NCBI GenBank assembly: GCA_015062085.1
Contig: SUVI01000007.1
Location: 1-54,262, forward strand
DNA: 54,262 nucleotides
From: Planctomycetaceae bacterium
GTDB lineage: Bacteria > Planctomycetota > Planctomycetia > Pirellulales > Thermoguttaceae
Reading direction: 5' to 3'
Under the pieces are notes generated by a model. That model was given only the letters and a program-made list of their open reading frames with translations. It had not been told where the DNA came from and ran no database searches. Of the stretch, positions 26,672 to 34,643 are shown piece after piece. Both the position numbers and the translations under genes were made by a program. Within the stretch, counting starts at the first letter, position 1. Each line of letters opens with the position of its first letter.

Positions 26672-26953
26672 GGGATTTCCTGTCGCCCCAAAAAGGCTGA
26701 ATCCTTCAGCCGGAAAATTTTAATTCGCGAAATTCACGAAATTTAAGGCTTTCACGAATTTCATGGATCTCACGGATTTCACGAATTCACTAAAAATCAC
26801 GAAAGAGAACTTCCCAAAAGTACGGAACACTGCCGTTTCGTTCGTCTTTTGGTCAAACATGAAGTTCCTCTCAACTCTATGCCGCACGGCAATTCCTCGC
26901 GCGGAGCTGCGCAGGTGGAGTACATTTCCGTTTGCCCGAGTTTCCCCAACGGC
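26672..26953. other. Intergenic with cacgaa-type repeats
   Basis: No gene supported. Between about 26725 and 26805 the sequence repeats ttcacgaat/gaaattcacg in both orientations, resembling the interior of the dispersed palindromic element but without its ends. Confidence 0.55.
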
Positions 26954-27946
26954 TCACTCGACCGGTTCCGGCTCCAACTGCGGTTCCGGTTCCAACTGCG
27001 GTTCCGGTTCCAACTGAATGGATCCCGGCACCGTTTCATTCCCAGCTGGAGCTGCATCCGCATCGGCATCAGGTCCGGTTTGCGGCAGAAGCGGCACAAA
27101 GCCCAAGCCAGGAGTTTCGAGCATCATGTCGGTTTTCGGCATTTTAAAATCGATGGCGAAACGGATCGTCGGCATTTCCGGCTGATTCGTCTTTCCCTCT
27201 ACGTTCACCGTAAATATTTTGTTCGGCAATCCAGGCCGAATGGTGATCAGCACGATCTGGCCGGAGACCGGGGCAGGTTCTACTTCCGTAAAATCGTAGG
27301 AGTACATTTCCGTTTGCTCAAACTGAAAAAACGGCGCGTACTCTTCATTCGTGACCCGAAGCTCTGAGAGTTGCAGCGGCTCACCTTCCACGATGGAGTA
27401 GACTGGATTGCTGACACGAAAATCATGTACAGTCGGAACTCCCGCCACTTCCAACGCGGTTTGCTTCACCCATACAGCAGGGTAAAGCGACCCGCTTAGG
27501 AAAAGCTCCAATTCAGGTTCCGTCGGAGCGTTCGTCGGGATGGTGACCGCGTATCCAAAATCGATCTCTCCCTTTTCCGGAGTACACGACATGGTGATCC
27601 AGATAGTTTCATCGGGAGCTGCTTCCGTTTTCGAGAGCACGCACGTCACGCCCTCCTGCTCCGTGACCGGGGTTCCGAACCGGAGCGTACCGCGTCCGGT
27701 ATTCGTCACGGAAAACTCATGAGTCAGAATTTCCGGATCGCCCGTCAGGATCCCGAAATCAAACTTTCCATCGTATTTCACGAGCGGAACGTTCGCCAGT
27801 ACTTTCAGGTCCGCCTCGGACTGCTCCATTTCGGCGTAATTCTGCGTCCATTGGGCATACTGTCCTTTACCAAGCAGCCAACCGAGGCAGACTCCCAGCA
27901 AAATTACGAAAACGAGGCACGTTAAATGCGATCCAAACGCTCTCAT
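26954..27946 (-). CDS. DUF1573 domain protein, membrane-anchored
   Basis: 330 aa. An N-terminal anchor (LTCLVFVILLGVCLGWLLG) is followed by a DUF1573/ASH-like immunoglobulin fold (about residues 65-155: HEFSVTNTGRGTLRFGTPV, CVLSKTEAAPDETIWITMSC). A second beta-rich part comes next, then a C-terminal Glu-Pro-Gln-Leu tail from four 18-bp units (26958-27018). Probably an envelope structural or binding protein; no enzymatic motif. AAAGGAAG sits directly before ATG 27946, so the in-frame GTG at 27961 is less likely. It follows the 90-aa and FHA genes on the same strand. Confidence 0.78.
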   Translation of the reverse strand: MRAFGSHLTCLVFVILLGVCLGWLLGKGQYAQWTQNYAEMEQSEADLKVLANVPLVKYDGKFDFGILTGDPEILTHEFSVTNTGRGTLRFGTPVTEQEGVTCVLSKTEAAPDETIWITMSCTPEKGEIDFGYAVTIPTNAPTEPELELFLSGSLYPAVWVKQTALEVAGVPTVHDFRVSNPVYSIVEGEPLQLSELRVTNEEYAPFFQFEQTEMYSYDFTEVEPAPVSGQIVLITIRPGLPNKIFTVNVEGKTNQPEMPTIRFAIDFKMPKTDMMLETPGLGFVPLLPQTGPDADADAAPAGNETVPGSIQLEPEPQLEPEPQLEPEPVE

Positions 27947-28013
27947 CCAGCTTCCTTTCACGTCCTGAAGCGGACTTTTGCCCGCTGGACTTTTACTTTT
28001 ACTCCGGGAAGAG

Positions 28014-28286
28014 TCAGTCTCTCCGGTAATTCATTGACTCGACGACCTCGTGGAGAACGTCAAGAAACTCTCTGCGCGTCGTCTCTTCAAAGACCTTCCC
28101 GCGGCGTTCCAGATTCTCGTTCACCTTGCAGACTGTTTCCTGCATGACCTCGTGCGTTTCCTGACTTCCGCCGACGAGCGCAAAATTCCGTCCGCGCGTC
28201 AAACGCACTTCCTCATCTCCATTCGGAGCATCCAGGCCGATCCCCAGCAGGGAAGTCATTTTTTCTTCATTTTCGTCGGAATTCAT
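28014..28286 (-). CDS. Small conserved-looking protein of unknown function
   Basis: 90 aa, not recognised. It is soluble, with an N-terminal acidic stretch (NSDENEEK), a central beta-like segment (VRLTRGRNFALVGGSQETHE) and a helical C-terminal half rich in Glu/Arg (KVNENLERRGKVFEE, EFLDVLHEVVESMNYRRD). AGGAGG sits five bases before the ATG, one of the better ribosome sites in the window, which supports it as a real gene. It lies between the FHA gene and the DUF1573 gene on the same strand, so a joint envelope or regulatory role is possible (inference). Confidence 0.7.
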   Translation of the reverse strand: MNSDENEEKMTSLLGIGLDAPNGDEEVRLTRGRNFALVGGSQETHEVMQETVCKVNENLERRGKVFEETTRREFLDVLHEVVESMNYRRD

Positions 28287-28316
28287 GCCAGCCTCCTAAA
28301 TTTCCCGTACGCACAC

Positions 28317-28388
28317 TCACGCACGCCTGCACTCACGCACGCCTGCACTCACGCACGCCTGCACTTAACGCACGCCTGCACTTAACGC
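28317..28388. repeat. 16/17-bp tandem array starting at the FHA stop codon
   Basis: Four to five units of cgcacgcctgcac with ttaa or tca at the junction. Read in the gene direction the first two units carry TAA and the later ones TGA. The FHA stop codon is the first of them. Unit length changes from 17 to 16 bp where taa becomes tga. Confidence 0.88.
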
Positions 28389-29008
28389 GCCTGACGGAGC
28401 ATTGCTTTGATCGCGTCTCCGGCAGCATTTCGCGTCGATTCCTGCATTTTCTTTTCTTTCGCCAGAGCATCCTCTTCGGCACTGGCCTGCGCGGTCTCCT
28501 CGGTCGTTTCTCGATGTTTGCGCGTGATGAAGGAAGGCAGATCCTCCTCGGTCGGCGCCTCTTCGCCAAAAATTGCGAAAAGATCCAGGTCATCGTCATC
28601 ATTTCCGCCGGCGGCTTTGGCTTTGTTTTCCCGGATCTGGCGTTTCTCCACGACACGGGCAGCCGCTTCGGTCACGGACTGGACTTTGGACATTTTTTGA
28701 CCGCTGACGCCCACCGTGAGTTGGACTTCCAGTTCCAGTCCTCCAACTTTCAGGAGGTCACCGTTTCGGAGCTTCTGCGGTTTCTCGATCCGCTTTCCGT
28801 TGATGAAAGTCGGCTCGACGGCATCGATCGGCTTGATTGCCGCGTAGCCCTCTTTACGAAAAATGGCACAATGGTGGCGCGCCACACCTTCCCCTCCCGG
28901 AGAAAGCTGGCATCGGGGCGACTTTCCGATCTCAAAAATGTCGCGCGCGATCTTGATCTCTTTCCCTTTGTGCGAGCCGTTGGCTACGATCAGTTTGACT
29001 TCCATCAT
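28382..29008 (-). CDS. FHA domain protein
   Basis: 208 aa. The forkhead-associated domain spans roughly residues 1-95: GKEIKIARDIFEIGKSPRCQL, GVARHHCAIFRKEG, PTFINGKRIEKPQKLRNGDLLKVGG. It retains the G-x-S/R, S/R-H and N-G signature positions used for phosphothreonine binding. The C-terminal half is Ala/Glu/Lys-rich helix with no second domain. It probably reads phosphorylation by a Ser/Thr kinase such as the one at 32098-34098, though no direct link is shown. Two adjacent ATGs follow GAGGAGGGG. A good promoter lies about 70 bp upstream. Confidence 0.88.
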   Translation of the reverse strand: MMEVKLIVANGSHKGKEIKIARDIFEIGKSPRCQLSPGGEGVARHHCAIFRKEGYAAIKPIDAVEPTFINGKRIEKPQKLRNGDLLKVGGLELEVQLTVGVSGQKMSKVQSVTEAAARVVEKRQIRENKAKAAGGNDDDDLDLFAIFGEEAPTEEDLPSFITRKHRETTEETAQASAEEDALAKEKKMQESTRNAAGDAIKAMLRQAR

Positions 29009-29073
29009 ACTCAGGCCCCTCCTCTACGGTGAATGGCGGTAAATTTGAAAATTCCCCAAATACTTTTCTTCTA

Positions 29074-29102
29074 TCTTAGCCTAAATTTGTGACAATGTCA
29101 AC
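29074..29102 (-). promoter_or_regulatory. Promoter of the FHA gene
   Basis: Minus strand TTGACA, 17-bp spacer, TAAGAT. This is the closest match to the sigma70 consensus in the window. Confidence 0.82.
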
Positions 29103-29170
29103 TCTCCTTTTCCCAAAATGACACAAATTTTCCCAAATTTACTGTATTTTGTGCCATTTTTTCCGAAAAG

Positions 29171-31765
29171 TCACTGCATCGAGTACAAAATGACGTTGAT
29201 TCCGATCTTTGCAGCATCTTCAGGATGGTATCCGACACAGCCTGCAGAAGGATGCCCTTCCAGTGCGCAGCTCAGATCCAGCGGCGAGTAGATCACCGCC
29301 CAGCGTCCGTTTTTTCGGATCCCTAAAAGCTGGAGCGGGACCGGTTCCGCATTCTTTTCCGCACGGGAACGGATCTCCGAAAGCGCAAACCCGCCGAGCC
29401 GGTCCGTACACAGAGGGTCGGAAAGCGGGATCTCTTCCAGTTCTCCAACTCTATTCAACTCGCCAACTCCCTGCTCTCCGACTCTGCCCTGCTCTCCGAC
29501 TCTGCCCTGCACTTCGGCATTTCCCGGAGTTCCCGTTCCCGCGGTCCCAGTGCTCCGGAGGACCTCGCGCATCTCGGAACGAAACGCTGCGTCAAAAGCT
29601 TCGGCACCGCAAATGGAATTCACCAACAGTATCCCGCCCCGGTCGAGATACTCGGCCAGCATCTTCCGCTCCGCCGGCGTGAACCGGAACGCATAGCGCC
29701 CCTGCATGAAGAGGACCGGGTACTCAAAGATCCTCGGCGACGAAAGCGGGAGCGTTTCCTCTAGGATCCCCGATGTGTTTCCGAGCGCGGTCTGCGCCTG
29801 CCGCAAAAGATTCCGCAGTGCCTCCGGAGCCGCCTCGCACCCGCCGCCGTGACGCAGATTTGCCATGCGCAGTTTTCCGCGCGTCTGCATTTCCTCCGGT
29901 TCTTGGAGCTTTTTGTCTGCTTCTTTGGTAAAACTCGCAAAACTTTCCTCTTTTCCGCGCAGTTTCCGCTCCGTTACGTACGCCAGAATGTTCAGCCCAA
30001 GATTCATCCCGGCGAGGATCTCACGCTTCACGTTCGCAGAGTGGAGCGCTCCCGGACGCATTTCAGGAGCCAGTTCCCAAAGACACGACAGCGAGGGACG
30101 CGGATTCTTTTCCGCCGGCAAAAAGAGCAGGCACGTTCGGCATCCGTAGTCCAGACAGTAGATCGGACGCACATACTGCGGGGGTACGGCAGCCTCGGCA
30201 CTCCAGATCGGATGTTCGGGCGGCATGGGGTAAAGATGCTCTTCTTCCTCCGGAAAAATCTCCCTGAGAAGCTGGCGCATCCCGTCATCGAAAGTCCCTC
30301 CCGGACAGACGCCCTCCGCGACGATGAATCCGCCTCGATCCACGTAGTCCCGCAGCTTCCGGCCATATTCCGCACGCAGTACCGGATCCTTCGGGCACGG
30401 CGAGTCCTTCCCCGAAATGAAAAGGACGGGCGAGAGAAGAAGATCTTCGACCGACGCGGCTTCCAGATCCACGCTCTGGGTCGTGAGGTGCTTTTTCCAC
30501 TTCCGTTCCACAAAACGCGCCAGGTGACTGATGTCGTGCCGATGCTGATTCCAATCCTCCGTCTCTTTCGTAAACTGCACTTTCGTCATGAGGACCGGGT
30601 AACGTCCCTTCGAGAGGAAAAGAAGGGCCAGAGAGGTTGCGATCGGTTTGATCTTTTCGCTGGAAGTGGCGCCTTCCCAGTAAACGAGCAGTTTGTCCTC
30701 CCGGTCCACCATCTTCGAAAGACGCAGAAGGTGTGCCGTCCCTTCTCTGTACCAGTCGTGCCCGCCGATGAAGCGCTGCTCCGTCATGCGCCCCATGCGC
30801 TCCAGACCGTAAAGATAGTACAGGAGCCAGTCTTTGTTTCCCGGATTTCGCGCGACGCTGAAGTGCTTTTCCATCCAGCTGCGCGCATGGCTTAGACGTT
30901 TTGTGAGGCGGTTTTCCTGACGCTGGCACGGAATGAACTCCTCACCCTCGATCCGCGCGTCTGCCAACTGCGACTTTTCCGCTGCGATCAGGAGCGAAAC
31001 GATCCCCGCACACGTCATGGATCCCGTTCCTGCCGTCTGCCGTTCCAGTTCAGGGGGGAAATAGTAGTAGGACCAGGAGCCGTCCATATTTTGGATCTTT
31101 TCCCAGTATTTCTGCGCATTTTCCCAGACTTCCGGCGGAATATTCAGCCCAAGCTGCGAGGCTTCGTAGAGCGCGAGGAGCGTGAACTGCGAATTGGACG
31201 GGTCGCCGTCGCCGTACGGATAGCCCCACGAACCAGGTTTCAGACCTTTCTCTTTCTGCGTCTGGATGAACCAAAGCACGTTCCGCCGGATCAGACCCGC
31301 ATCACGTTTGGGATCAGCCATGCAGAAGACCATCGTTTGGAGTGCCGCGACGTAGTTGCTCTGCAGTGTTCCGGAAGTGGGATCGATGCTCCGAAGGTGA
31401 TCCAGCGCACGTACCATTTTCGGGTCATCGATCGGCACGCCCGCATTTAGAAGCGCAAGCGTACAGAGTGCTGAGATCCCGCCGATGTGGATGTCTTGCT
31501 CCTCCCAGCTGCCGTTTCGATTTTGCGTCGCCTTCAGATACTCGACTCCGCCCGAGATCGCGTTCTGGACCATCTGCGGAGTCACGCCCATGACTTCGGC
31601 TTCCATTTGACGCAGTGAAGAAGATGGGGCCGACGGAGCTTTCCCCGTCAGGCGGTCCGTCCGTGATTCCGAACGGCACACGTCTGCCGCTGGAAACACT
31701 GTGCTCCAGAGAACAGTCAGCAAAATGAAAAAAGTGTGAAATTTCAGTCTTTTGGTATTCATCAT
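29171..31765 (-). CDS. Alpha/alpha-toroid (prenyltransferase/squalene-cyclase-like) and DUF4159-like protein
   Basis: About 864 aa. A signal peptide (FHTFFILLTVLWSTVFPA) is followed by a toroid domain of repeated helices (about 60-330: EYLKATQNRNGSW, GGISALCTLALLNAG, GSMTCAGIVSLLIA). Two DUF4159-like Rossmannoid modules come next, each with a PVLF(I/M)-x-G core and YxDRGG(F/I) (about 415-580 and 675-860). No cyclase DxDD acid motif is seen, so terpene chemistry is not claimed. Planctomycetes often encode this architecture. A short in-frame RVGEQG tract lies near 29450-29510. The start is either of two adjacent ATGs (31765/31762); a longer frame to 31789 lacks a site. Envelope protein of unknown function. 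Confidence 0.78.
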   Translation of the reverse strand: MMNTKRLKFHTFFILLTVLWSTVFPAADVCRSESRTDRLTGKAPSAPSSSLRQMEAEVMGVTPQMVQNAISGGVEYLKATQNRNGSWEEQDIHIGGISALCTLALLNAGVPIDDPKMVRALDHLRSIDPTSGTLQSNYVAALQTMVFCMADPKRDAGLIRRNVLWFIQTQKEKGLKPGSWGYPYGDGDPSNSQFTLLALYEASQLGLNIPPEVWENAQKYWEKIQNMDGSWSYYYFPPELERQTAGTGSMTCAGIVSLLIAAEKSQLADARIEGEEFIPCQRQENRLTKRLSHARSWMEKHFSVARNPGNKDWLLYYLYGLERMGRMTEQRFIGGHDWYREGTAHLLRLSKMVDREDKLLVYWEGATSSEKIKPIATSLALLFLSKGRYPVLMTKVQFTKETEDWNQHRHDISHLARFVERKWKKHLTTQSVDLEAASVEDLLLSPVLFISGKDSPCPKDPVLRAEYGRKLRDYVDRGGFIVAEGVCPGGTFDDGMRQLLREIFPEEEEHLYPMPPEHPIWSAEAAVPPQYVRPIYCLDYGCRTCLLFLPAEKNPRPSLSCLWELAPEMRPGALHSANVKREILAGMNLGLNILAYVTERKLRGKEESFASFTKEADKKLQEPEEMQTRGKLRMANLRHGGGCEAAPEALRNLLRQAQTALGNTSGILEETLPLSSPRIFEYPVLFMQGRYAFRFTPAERKMLAEYLDRGGILLVNSICGAEAFDAAFRSEMREVLRSTGTAGTGTPGNAEVQGRVGEQGRVGEQGVGELNRVGELEEIPLSDPLCTDRLGGFALSEIRSRAEKNAEPVPLQLLGIRKNGRWAVIYSPLDLSCALEGHPSAGCVGYHPEDAAKIGINVILYSMQ

Positions 31766-32097
31766 TTGGGAAATTCTTCTCTTTTCCATTTTCCATTTAG
31801 CGACTGGTACGCTAAAAATTTCAAGCCCTTTGGGAGTGCAGTGATACTGGCCGTCAGACCATTTGCCGAGATGGAACGCAGGGACTTTTTAAGGGGGCCT
31901 TTTTCTGAAACCCACACCAACACCCGGTGAAAGCGCGGATGCGCATTCTAAAAACGAAGCGGCCAACGAGCCGCGGTTTCTACGTCATCGCGCGGAAACG
32001 CTATTGCCCGCCGCGGCTCGCGGTAAAAGCGGCAAATGTCACTGCGTGACTGTATTGCCGCAGTCCATACCATTGGTGCGGACTGCGTACGCTCTGC
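31766..32097. other. Structured intergenic region between kinase-FGE and toroid genes
   Basis: No gene supported. It contains three inverted repeats: 32059-32087 (described separately); 32038-32050 (gtcac/gtgac); and ten-base arms cgagccgcgg / ccgcggctcg at 31967-31976 and 32011-32020. No T-run follows any of them. Confidence 0.6.
32059..32087 (-). other. Strong hairpin just past the kinase-FGE stop codon
   Basis: Perfect eight-base arms cgcagtcc / ggactgcg, continued after a mismatch by acc/ggt around a three-base loop. It begins eleven bases past the stop codon. It lacks a T-run, so it is not a standard terminator. Confidence 0.75.
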
Positions 32098-34098
32098 TTA
32101 CTGGTCCGACTCTTCCAAAACTACGCGGAGGCCAAGACCGACAGACTGAAAGTCCGGTTCATAGTAGTTCCGGTACGCGGAACGACAGCCCCCCGCACTG
32201 CCGTTCCAGCTTCCCCCGCGGTTGACTTGGCCCGGGCCGTTTTCAGGGCCTGTCGGGTCGCTCACTGGCGACTTGGCGTAAGGACCGTAACAGTCCGAAC
32301 ACCACTCGCGCACATTTCCGTGCATGTCGTAAAGTCCCCAGCCGTTCGGGGCGTAACTCTTCACCGGAGCCGTTTTTTCCAAATACGGACCTTTCGCCGC
32401 GGTGCCGTAAGGTTGGTATCCGTTGCAGTTTGCGTCTGTACCGTTCAGACTGTTGCCGAACGAATACGCAGTCGTCGTTCCCGCGCGGCAGGCGTACTCC
32501 CACTGCGCCTCTGTTGGAAGACTTACGCTGCCGGAAAGTTTGGATGAAAGTTTACGGCAAAACTCCTGACAGTCGTTCCAGCTCACGCACTCCACCGGAT
32601 TCTGGGGCCCCTTGAATTCGCTTGGATCCGTGCCTGCCACGCTCTGCCACATTGCCTGCGTTACGGGAGTCTCAAGCATCCAGAACCCCCGCGTCAGCGT
32701 CACTTTATGCGGGGTCTCATCACCAAATCGGTGGGGCTCGTCTTTGGGACTCCCCATCGTGAACGTTCCCGGAGGACACCAGCGGAAAGTGTACTCGATC
32801 CCGTCAACGGTCTTCACCATGCGCTCGCCTGCTTGGCGGGTCGGCGGGGTGGGATCGAGTTGGAGGGAATCGAGTTGGAGGGAATCGAGTTGGAGGGAAT
32901 CGAGTTGGAGGGAATCGAACTGGATCTGGATGAAGTCGCGGAATTGGAGGTAGTGCGGATTTTCCGGATCGAGCGCGAGAAGTTCGTCGATACACATTTT
33001 CGCAAGCGGGAGATCTTCGTCCGCGTACGCTTTTTTTGCGGAATCTTCCAGTTGCTTTTTCTTCTTCGAAAGTTCCTTTTCTGCTCGTTTTCGCTCTTCT
33101 TCGCGCTTTTGTTCTGCCGTTTTGAAGATGTCCGCAAACGGATTTGAGGTCTCAGGAGCCGGTTTAGGCCGTACTGTTTGCGAGGTCAGCGCGTCGGCGA
33201 ACTCCGTGCAGGTCGAAAATCGGTCTTTTCGCGTTTTCGCGAGGGCGCGCAGAAGGGCGGAGTTGACCGTTTGAGGCTGATCGTCGAGCGGAAGAGGCGG
33301 AATGCTGGAAATGCAGTTCATCAAGATCATCGGGTCGTCCGCACAGAAGGGGAGATGTCCGGAAAGCATTTCGTACGTCATCACGGCGAGAGAGTACTGG
33401 TCGGAATACGCATCTTGGTACTCGCCGCGGAATTGTTCGGGACTCATGTACGGCATCGTGCCGCTGGTGCCCATCCGGACCTGCGAAACGCGCGTCAAAC
33501 TTTGCCGGAACTCCGACGCAAGCCCGAAATCGATGAGCTGAACGTCGCGGAGTTTCTCAAGATCCCACGTTCCGTCGGCATTTTTCTCAAAAACGAGCAT
33601 GGTATTTCCCGGCTTGATGTCCCGGTGGATGACCTTTTTCGAATGTGCGTGATCGAGTGCCGCGGCAAGCGGACGGAGGATCTCGAGCGTGCGGGAAAGG
33701 GTGAGTTTCTTTTCGTGCCGTAGGTAGAGAGAGAGCGAAATGCCGTCGATGAAGTCCATCATGAGATACGCGCCGAAATCATCATGCCGGCGCAGTGCGT
33801 GCATCGGGCAAATGTGCTGATGATGGAGCTGATGGACCGTTTGAAACGTCTCGTTGACGCGCTGCATTTCGTCCTCGTGATTCTGAATGTCGCGCGGAAC
33901 GAACTTGAGCGCCACGTCGCGGTTCCCCTCCAGATCGCGAGCTTTCCAGACCTCACCCAACCCGCCGCGTCCGACCTTTCCAAGGAGCCGAAAGCCGTCA
34001 AATTCCGTTCCTGGTCCCCATGCGAGCTGTTTGGCATCGCGGAAAGAGCGGAAGGTCGGTTTACTTTCCTGAGAATCATTGAAAATGGCATCGTTCAT
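32098..34098 (-). CDS. Ser/Thr protein kinase fused to FGE-sulfatase (C-type-lectin fold) domain
   Basis: 666 aa. The Hanks-type kinase occupies about 36-305: GKVGRGGLGEVWKARDL, VALKF (catalytic Lys), HRDIKPGN, LIDFGLA, YMSPEQF. A Lys/Glu-rich helix follows, then a LQLDS tract from five 15-bp units (32860-32922). The FGE/SUMF1 domain spans about 435-660: FRWCPPGTFTMGSP, LPTEAQWEYACRAG, DMHGNVREWC, NRGGSWNGSAGGCRSAYRN. Only one Cys is present after GGSW, unlike the paired Cys of human FGE, so this is probably a ligand-binding module. No transmembrane helix is evident. The C-terminal layout matches variable regions of diversity-generating retroelement targets (see findings). Its leader RNA would contain an 18-bp array. 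Confidence 0.92.
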   Translation of the reverse strand: MNDAIFNDSQESKPTFRSFRDAKQLAWGPGTEFDGFRLLGKVGRGGLGEVWKARDLEGNRDVALKFVPRDIQNHEDEMQRVNETFQTVHQLHHQHICPMHALRRHDDFGAYLMMDFIDGISLSLYLRHEKKLTLSRTLEILRPLAAALDHAHSKKVIHRDIKPGNTMLVFEKNADGTWDLEKLRDVQLIDFGLASEFRQSLTRVSQVRMGTSGTMPYMSPEQFRGEYQDAYSDQYSLAVMTYEMLSGHLPFCADDPMILMNCISSIPPLPLDDQPQTVNSALLRALAKTRKDRFSTCTEFADALTSQTVRPKPAPETSNPFADIFKTAEQKREEERKRAEKELSKKKKQLEDSAKKAYADEDLPLAKMCIDELLALDPENPHYLQFRDFIQIQFDSLQLDSLQLDSLQLDSLQLDPTPPTRQAGERMVKTVDGIEYTFRWCPPGTFTMGSPKDEPHRFGDETPHKVTLTRGFWMLETPVTQAMWQSVAGTDPSEFKGPQNPVECVSWNDCQEFCRKLSSKLSGSVSLPTEAQWEYACRAGTTTAYSFGNSLNGTDANCNGYQPYGTAAKGPYLEKTAPVKSYAPNGWGLYDMHGNVREWCSDCYGPYAKSPVSDPTGPENGPGQVNRGGSWNGSAGGCRSAYRNYYEPDFQSVGLGLRVVLEESDQ

Positions 34099-34163
34099 GA
34101 AAAATCTCCTGGGGTTTGAAATTTGGATGAAATCTTAAAAAATCTGGGACTCATTTAAATACA

Positions 34164-34372
34164 AAAAATCTGTGAAACGCAAAAATTCCGTGAAACACAA
34201 AAAATCCGTGAAGCGCAAAAATTCCGTGAAACACAAAAAATCCGTGAAACACAAAAATTCCGTGAAACACAAAAATTCCGTGAAACGCAAAAAATCCGTG
34301 AAACACAAAAAATCCGTGAAACACAAAAAATCCGTGAAACGCAAAAAATCCGTGAAACGCAAAAAATCTGCG
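34164..34372. repeat. 18-bp tandem array in a divergent promoter region
   Basis: About eleven or twelve units of gtgaaacacaaaaattcc, with variants gtgaaacgc and aaaaaatcc. It lies between the kinase-FGE gene (start 34098, leftward) and its promoter at 34429-34456, so it would be transcribed as part of that gene's 5' leader. Both strands stay open across it because the unit is a multiple of three. Confidence 0.92.
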
Positions 34373-34428
34373 TCGTTCCGGTTCTGGAGGCAGCCTGAAA
34401 GGAAACCGAACGGCTCACTGATGATGCT

Positions 34429-34456
34429 ATTATAGCAGACTCTGCTCAAAATGCAA
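34429..34456 (-). promoter_or_regulatory. Promoter of the kinase-FGE gene
   Basis: Minus strand TTGCAT, 16-bp spacer, TATAAT. It implies a leader of over 300 nt that includes the 18-bp array. Confidence 0.65.
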
Positions 34457-34544
34457 GAGGGTCCTGAATGGGGACGGAGGGGGAATTTGACGGTCGGTGG
34501 GTCGGCTGATCGGAAATTTTTTCTCAAAATTGCAGGATGAGGGA

Positions 34545-34573
34545 TTGACGCGGAACAAAAATCTGGGTAAAAT
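34545..34573 (+). promoter_or_regulatory. Promoter of the DUF1570 gene
   Basis: TTGACG, 17-bp spacer, TAAAAT, about 65 bp before the ATG. Confidence 0.75.
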
Positions 34574-34643
34574 CGAAAGAGTAGAGAGTCGCTCTGCGTT
34601 CCTTCCCACCATTCAGCCGGATCGCCCGATCCAGGAGCCATTT

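Noticed and set aside
31766..32097. Template repeat of a diversity-generating retroelement next to the kinase-FGE gene
   Set aside because: The region has hairpins but no second copy of the 3' end of the gene, and no reverse transcriptase frame occurs anywhere in the window.
32098..34098. Active formylglycine-generating enzyme
   Set aside because: The paired Cys of FGE is not present after GGSW, and the domain is attached to a cytoplasmic-type kinase, so a binding role is more likely.
34172..34435. Lys-rich open frame on the plus strand across the 18-bp array, and a Phe-rich frame on the minus strand
   Set aside because: Both exist only because the 18-bp unit is a multiple of three and lacks stops. 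Neither has a ribosome site or a domain.
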